This document shows, piece by piece, positions 63,801 to 64,000 of a stretch of 64,000 nucleotides of DNA. Numbering within the stretch: position 1 is the first letter of the stretch; every line of letters begins with the position of its first letter. This DNA is from Pelecanus crispus (taxonomy: Eukaryota > Chordata > Aves > Pelecaniformes > Pelecanidae). The stretch is taken from the NCBI RefSeq assembly GCF_030463565.1, contig NC_134643.1:1064001-1128000 (forward strand), read 5' to 3'. The notes beneath the pieces were generated by a model. That model was not told where the DNA came from and searched no databases. It saw only the letters and a list, made by a program, of their open reading frames with translations. Both the position numbers and the translations under genes were made by a program.

Positions 63801-64000
63801 AGCTTTGACCTTTTGATCTCATCAGGAAGCTGCTGTGAATCCTCTATTGATGGTTAAATTGCACTAAATTAGAGAGGAGCTGTGCAATTCTGCCACATTG
63901 CTGAACTGTGCAATTAGCGTCCTGCCTAGCAACAGCACCCTTGTGCCTCGGGAAACTTAAGCCCGTGATTTTAGGTATGTGATGAACCTGCCTCTGCGAA
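27962..64000 (+). CDS. SND1: SND1 (Tudor-SN, p100), 5' part of gene, continues beyond window
   Basis: SND1 is a cytoplasmic and nuclear RNA-binding protein with four staphylococcal-nuclease-like OB domains and a C-terminal Tudor-SN fusion. It acts as a transcriptional coactivator, in mRNA stability and stress granules, and in decay of inosine-rich RNA. Ten exons in this window (27962-28036, 32804-32953, 34276-34396, 37513-37591, 41110-41270, 41488-41579, 43073-43231, 43630-43736, 44026-44116, 52144-52257) sum to 1149 nt, or 383 codons without a break. This is about 42% of the roughly 910-residue family length and covers SN1, SN2 and the start of SN3. The protein is close to human throughout. 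The exon after residue 383 is not in the window, so intron 10 exceeds 11.7 kb. All donors are GT except intron 7 (GC). Confidence 0.97.
28090..28560. repeat. C-rich tandem repeat in SND1 intron 1
   Basis: Degenerate tandem units of about 50 bases containing CCGGAGCCCCCACCGGTGCC and CCCCCCATGTCCCG. It begins soon after the exon 1 donor and prolongs the C-rich character of the upstream minisatellite into the intron. Confidence 0.8.
28665..28689. repeat. C25 homopolymer
   Basis: An uninterrupted run of about 25 C in SND1 intron 1, preceded by GTAACCGGGA. Long G/C homopolymers are unstable and error-prone in sequencing, so the exact length is uncertain. Confidence 0.9.
28690..32803. other. SND1 intron 1, remainder
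   Basis: No exon or transposable element recognised. T-runs lie at 30035-30052 and 31531-31552. An AT-richer island lies at about 31075-31190 (GTATTGGTAATTGGATAAAA and AATTAAAGATTAAGGTTAAT). The CpG content falls gradually away from the promoter. Confidence 0.5.
32804..32953 (+). CDS. SND1: SND1 exon 2
   Basis: 50 codons in phase 0 after [30 protein letters not shown] opens the first SN-like domain, followed by [14 protein letters not shown] and ending DTPDE before GTGGGT. It is almost identical to human SND1 apart from an A-T to A-G change near the end. Confidence 0.97.
32954..34275. other. SND1 intron 2
   Basis: No element recognised. An AT-richer island at about 33600-33715 contains TTTAAAAAATTATGCC and GCTAATTGTTTATGAGC. 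Confidence 0.45.
34276..34396 (+). CDS. SND1: SND1 exon 3
   Basis: 121 nt after TTTCTCTCCAG. It encodes [20 protein letters not shown], then the [11 protein letters not shown] strand of SN1, and ends in phase 1 before GTGAGC. Human has PWAFPAREF at the start. Confidence 0.97.
34441..34510. repeat. 35-bp tandem duplication in SND1 intron 3
   Basis: Two copies of a 35-bp unit starting AGCGTGCAGCTGGAGC and containing GCGGCGCTCTT, differing at only a few positions. It begins just after the exon 3 donor region. Confidence 0.85.
34511..37512. other. SND1 intron 3, remainder
   Basis: No repeat element recognised. An AT-rich island at about 36460-36720 (see separate entry) is the only structure that stands out. 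Confidence 0.45.
36460..36720. other. AT-rich island in SND1 intron 3
   Basis: About 260 bases of clearly lower GC, with GCAAATAAACCTTGAAAAGG, ATTAAGGACTTTTATGCC and GGTTTAAATACTATTAATAT. It is not like CR1 or the LTRs in this window. It is a candidate conserved non-coding element, but conservation cannot be seen from one sequence. Confidence 0.4.
37513..37591 (+). CDS. SND1: SND1 exon 4
   Basis: 79 nt after CTCTTTCCGCAG. It completes an aspartate codon, then encodes [20 protein letters not shown] and GIRAN, ending two bases into an asparagine codon before GTACGT. Confidence 0.96.
37790..38055. repeat. 133-bp tandem duplication in SND1 intron 4
   Basis: Two adjacent copies with a 133-base period, both starting GGTGCTTGAATTCATGCTGG and containing CCAGGCAGCACGATGCCTGT and GATGCTTTGCCACG. 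By eye they are more than 90% identical, so the duplication is fairly recent. It begins about 200 bases after exon 4. Confidence 0.93.
38056..40124. other. SND1 intron 4, unique part
   Basis: No exon or repeat recognised. A mildly AT-richer area at about 39335-39560 contains GCAATTAAATATCGCC and AATTCAAAGGGTGCGTTAAT. Confidence 0.45.
40125..40509 (-). mobile_element. CR1 LINE, left part, interrupted by a solo LTR
   Basis: Antisense CR1 with its 3' tail at the left (CATAGAATCATAGAAC) and the long 3' UTR variant. It proceeds into the ORF end up to CTAATATCCAATCT, where the LTR at 40510-41048 interrupts it. The sequence resumes at 41049. Confidence 0.95.
40505..40509. repeat. target-site duplication AATCT (left)
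   Basis: AATCT precedes the LTR and is repeated at 41049-41053. Removing the LTR and one copy restores a continuous CR1 sequence (CCAATCTAAACCTCCCCT). Confidence 0.95.
40510..41048 (-). mobile_element. solo LTR inserted in CR1, SND1 intron 4
   Basis: A 539-bp element with TGTC...GACA ends and a perfect 5-bp target duplication AATCT. Read on the minus strand it begins TGTCCTGGCTTCGGCTGGGA, has a TATA-like CAGTATAGAAACTGGGGG, an ATTAAACTGTTCTTATCTCA polyadenylation region and ends GGGGCTAAACCATGACA. I recognise this as a common avian endogenous-retroviral LTR family; the exact family name is not certain. There is no internal coding sequence, so it is a solo LTR. Confidence 0.94.
41049..41106 (-). 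mobile_element. CR1 LINE, right part, reaching the exon 5 splice site
   Basis: Continuation of the interrupted CR1: AATCTAAACCTCCCCTGATG, CAGCCTGAGGCCATTTCTTC, TCACCCTCGCTGTCCTTG. It aligns with the antisense CR1 pattern seen elsewhere (AACCTAAACCTCCCCTGGCG, then CCATTCCCTCTCGTCCC, then GTCGCTGTTCCTTGGG). The similarity ends at or within three bases of the CAG acceptor of SND1 exon 5. Confidence 0.85.
41110..41270 (+). CDS. SND1: SND1 exon 5
   Basis: 161 nt. It completes the Asn codon, then [20 protein letters not shown], and later [20 protein letters not shown], ending in phase 1 before GTAAGC. It covers the end of SN1 and the linker to SN2. Its 3' splice site (CTCGCTGTCCTTGCAG) is directly continuous with antisense CR1 sequence. 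Confidence 0.97.
41488..41579 (+). CDS. SND1: SND1 exon 6
   Basis: 92 nt after TTTTGCTCCACAG. It encodes [20 protein letters not shown] and [10 protein letters not shown], the first strands of SN2, ending in phase 0 before GTGAGG. The preceding intron is only 217 bases. Confidence 0.97.
42343..42909 (-). mobile_element. second solo LTR, SND1 intron 6
   Basis: A 567-bp copy of the same LTR family as 40510-41048, in the same orientation. It has TGTC...GACA ends and a perfect 5-bp target duplication GTACG at 42338-42342 and 42910-42914. Compared with the first it has a longer ATAATAATAATAATGAT microsatellite stretch. It has no internal sequence. Confidence 0.94.
43073..43231 (+). CDS. SND1: SND1 exon 7
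   Basis: 53 codons in phase 0 after [29 protein letters not shown] is followed by [18 protein letters not shown] and ends ILHP. The family continues with NGNITELL, which is the start of exon 8, so the exon must end at 43231. The donor there is GCAAGT, a GC-AG intron, and no in-phase GT is available nearby. Confidence 0.95.
43630..43736 (+). CDS. SND1: SND1 exon 8
   Basis: 107 nt after CCTTCTCCGCAG. It encodes [20 protein letters not shown], then [15 protein letters not shown], ending two bases into an arginine codon before GTGAGC. It belongs to SN2. Confidence 0.97.
44026..44116 (+). CDS. SND1: SND1 exon 9
   Basis: 91 nt after CCACTGCCAG. It completes the Arg codon and encodes [20 protein letters not shown], then [10 protein letters not shown], ending in phase 0 before GTGAGC. 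It covers the end of SN2 and the linker to SN3. Confidence 0.97.
44741..44954 (-). mobile_element. CR1 LINE, left part, interrupted by another CR1
   Basis: Antisense CR1 3' end starting ATAGAATCATGGAGTTGTTG, with the long 3' UTR. It stops at AACCATCA, where the sense CR1 at 44955 begins, and resumes after it. Confidence 0.9.
44955..45528 (+). mobile_element. CR1 LINE inserted in an older CR1
   Basis: Sense CR1 beginning GGTGATCGTCCCCCTGTGCT in the C-terminal ORF region and ending CGATTCCATGATTCTATG. It belongs to the short-tail 3' UTR variant. ATCA occurs on both sides (44951-44954 and 45529-45532) as a possible short target duplication. Confidence 0.93.
45529..45655 (-). mobile_element. CR1 LINE, right part of the interrupted copy
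   Basis: Resumes as ATCACCCCAACACCCCCATG and runs through GGCCACTCTTTCCATGAAGA and TTTTTCCTAATATCCAGTCT. Relative to other antisense copies it lacks an internal stretch, so it also carries a deletion. Confidence 0.85.
45656..49361. other. SND1 intron 9, unique part
   Basis: No exon recognised. It contains a T-rich pyrimidine tract at 48139-48183 and a T12-A19 palindromic run at 48854-48884. A short GGTGGTGGGCTGC duplication lies near 45680. Nothing else is identifiable. Confidence 0.45.
49362..50218 (+). mobile_element. CR1 LINE, sense copy in SND1 intron 9
   Basis: Starts GCCCTGCAGAGGGACCTGGC, downstream of the catalytic FADD, so it lacks the active site. It continues through [14 protein letters not shown]-type sequence and ends in the short 3' UTR with ATTCTGTGATTCTATGATTC. 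Confidence 0.95.
51771..52112 (+). mobile_element. CR1 LINE 3' fragment next to SND1 exon 10
   Basis: Begins at GGGTTCAAAAAACGGGCAGA and contains the long 3' UTR. It ends with an expanded tail of about ten 8-bp units (GATTCNAT) at 52032-52112. The tail ends 31 bases before the first base of exon 10. A partial duplication of the start (GGTTCAAAAAAGCATT) lies just upstream. Confidence 0.94.
52144..52257 (+). CDS. SND1: SND1 exon 10
   Basis: 38 codons in phase 0 after CTCTCTCCCTCCCCAG. It encodes [20 protein letters not shown], then [18 protein letters not shown], the first strands of SN3, ending before GTGACC. Human ends this exon at the same place (before D-K-N-K-K). A sense CR1 tail stops 31 bases upstream. 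Confidence 0.97.
53801..54249 (+). mobile_element. CR1 LINE 3' fragment (long-tail variant)
   Basis: Starts near GGTCTCTTCTCCCAAGTAGT, runs through GGGCTCAAGCTGCGCCAGGG and the doubled 3' module, and ends at ATTCCATGATTCTGTG. It lies in SND1 intron 10. Confidence 0.94.
54314..54490 (+). mobile_element. CR1 LINE 3' stub (short-tail variant)
   Basis: Starts near GTGGTGGTGACCCCATCCCT and ends CAGCGATTCCATGATTCTGT. It lies 65 bases after the previous CR1 in the same orientation but belongs to the other 3' UTR type, so it is an independent insertion. Confidence 0.9.
54491..60618. other. SND1 intron 10, unique part
   Basis: No exon or transposable element recognised. AT-richer islands occur at about 55430-55570, 56100-56275 and 57130-57315. 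The next SND1 exon should encode D-K-N-K-K and a P-L-Y-D-I-P motif, and this is absent. Confidence 0.5.
60619..60695. repeat. (AGAAT)n microsatellite at a CR1 3' end
   Basis: About fifteen AGAAT/AGAAC pentamers abutting the 3' end of the antisense CR1 at 60696. It is best explained as an expanded and altered CR1 tail. Confidence 0.93.
60696..61521 (-). mobile_element. CR1 LINE, antisense copy in SND1 intron 10
   Basis: 3' end at the left (ATCATTAAAGTTGGAAAAGA), with a third, short 3' UTR form (GTCCAACTGTCAACCCAACA). It then covers the reverse-transcriptase C-terminal region up to CATCCTACCCTCCGGCAGAT, where similarity ends just short of the FADD motif. Confidence 0.94.
61599..61901 (+). mobile_element. 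CR1 LINE 3' fragment (short-tail variant)
   Basis: Begins ACAAGAGGAAATGGGCTCAA and ends GATTCTATTCTATGATTCTA. With the antisense copy 80 bases to its left it forms an imperfect inverted repeat of about 200 bases. Confidence 0.94.
61902..64000. other. SND1 intron 10, right-hand part with AT-rich islands
   Basis: No exon recognised. A lower-GC stretch at about 62205-62400 and 62455-62700 contains AGATTAATGAGAAGCAAACC, GCTAAATTACAGTTACAAGG and TGATCAATATTTAATAGGGG. Another lies at 63780-64000 (GGTTAAATTGCACTAAATTA). They resemble neither CR1 nor the LTRs here and are candidate conserved non-coding elements. Confidence 0.45.

Noticed and set aside
52258-64000. Search for SND1 exon 11 and later exons, and for genes nested in intron 10
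   Set aside because: No frame encodes the expected D-K-N-K-K/P-L-Y-D-I-P continuation, and no leucine-rich-repeat gene is visible.
1-64000. tRNA, rRNA, snRNA, CRISPR arrays or bacterial-type operons
   Set aside because: None recognised by eye. The window is vertebrate nuclear DNA. MicroRNA hairpins cannot be judged without folding and small-RNA data.

Overview
The window is nuclear DNA from a bird. The evidence is more than a dozen CR1 LINE copies ending in the avian 8-bp tail (ATTCTATG)n, two solo LTRs of a family I recognise from bird genomes, and two vertebrate genes in conserved order: PAX4 on the minus strand, then SND1 on the plus strand, as on human 7q32. The sequence is visibly very GC-rich and full of minisatellites, as expected of a subtelomeric or otherwise poorly assembled avian region. 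The species cannot be fixed from this sequence.

Layout: 1-497 minisatellite; 498-5669 GC-rich sequence 3' of PAX4, with a possible LTR at about 3780-4300; 5670-9716 PAX4 (minus), eight phase-compatible exons covering the paired domain, homeodomain and a probable C-terminal region, with a CR1 in one intron; 9717-12900 no recognisable gene; 12900-13736 a CpG island with no assigned gene; 13737-17260 a tandem-repeat cluster (1.3 kb 8-bp purine minisatellite, a 540-bp inverted repeat, a 29-bp minisatellite); 17261-25984 intergenic with CR1 copies; 25985-27535 C-rich minisatellite ending at the SND1 promoter; 27540-28100 SND1 CpG-island promoter; 27962 onward SND1. Ten SND1 exons (1149 nt, 383 codons, frame intact) lie at 27962-52257. 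The rest of the gene runs off the right edge, and 52258-64000 is intron 10.

The most interesting signals are in SND1. An antisense CR1, itself split by a solo LTR with a perfect 5-bp target duplication, runs up to the 3' splice site of conserved exon 5 and seems to supply its polypyrimidine tract. A second CR1 ends 31 bases before exon 10. Intron 7 uses a GC-AG donor. The PAX4 model also matters, because I recall this gene being hard to find in bird assemblies. It looks intact here but carries unusual paired-domain substitutions and a His-Gly repeat near the C terminus.

PAX4 (an endocrine-pancreas transcription factor in mammals) and SND1 (a ubiquitous RNA-binding Tudor-nuclease) are neighbours by synteny, not parts of one pathway.
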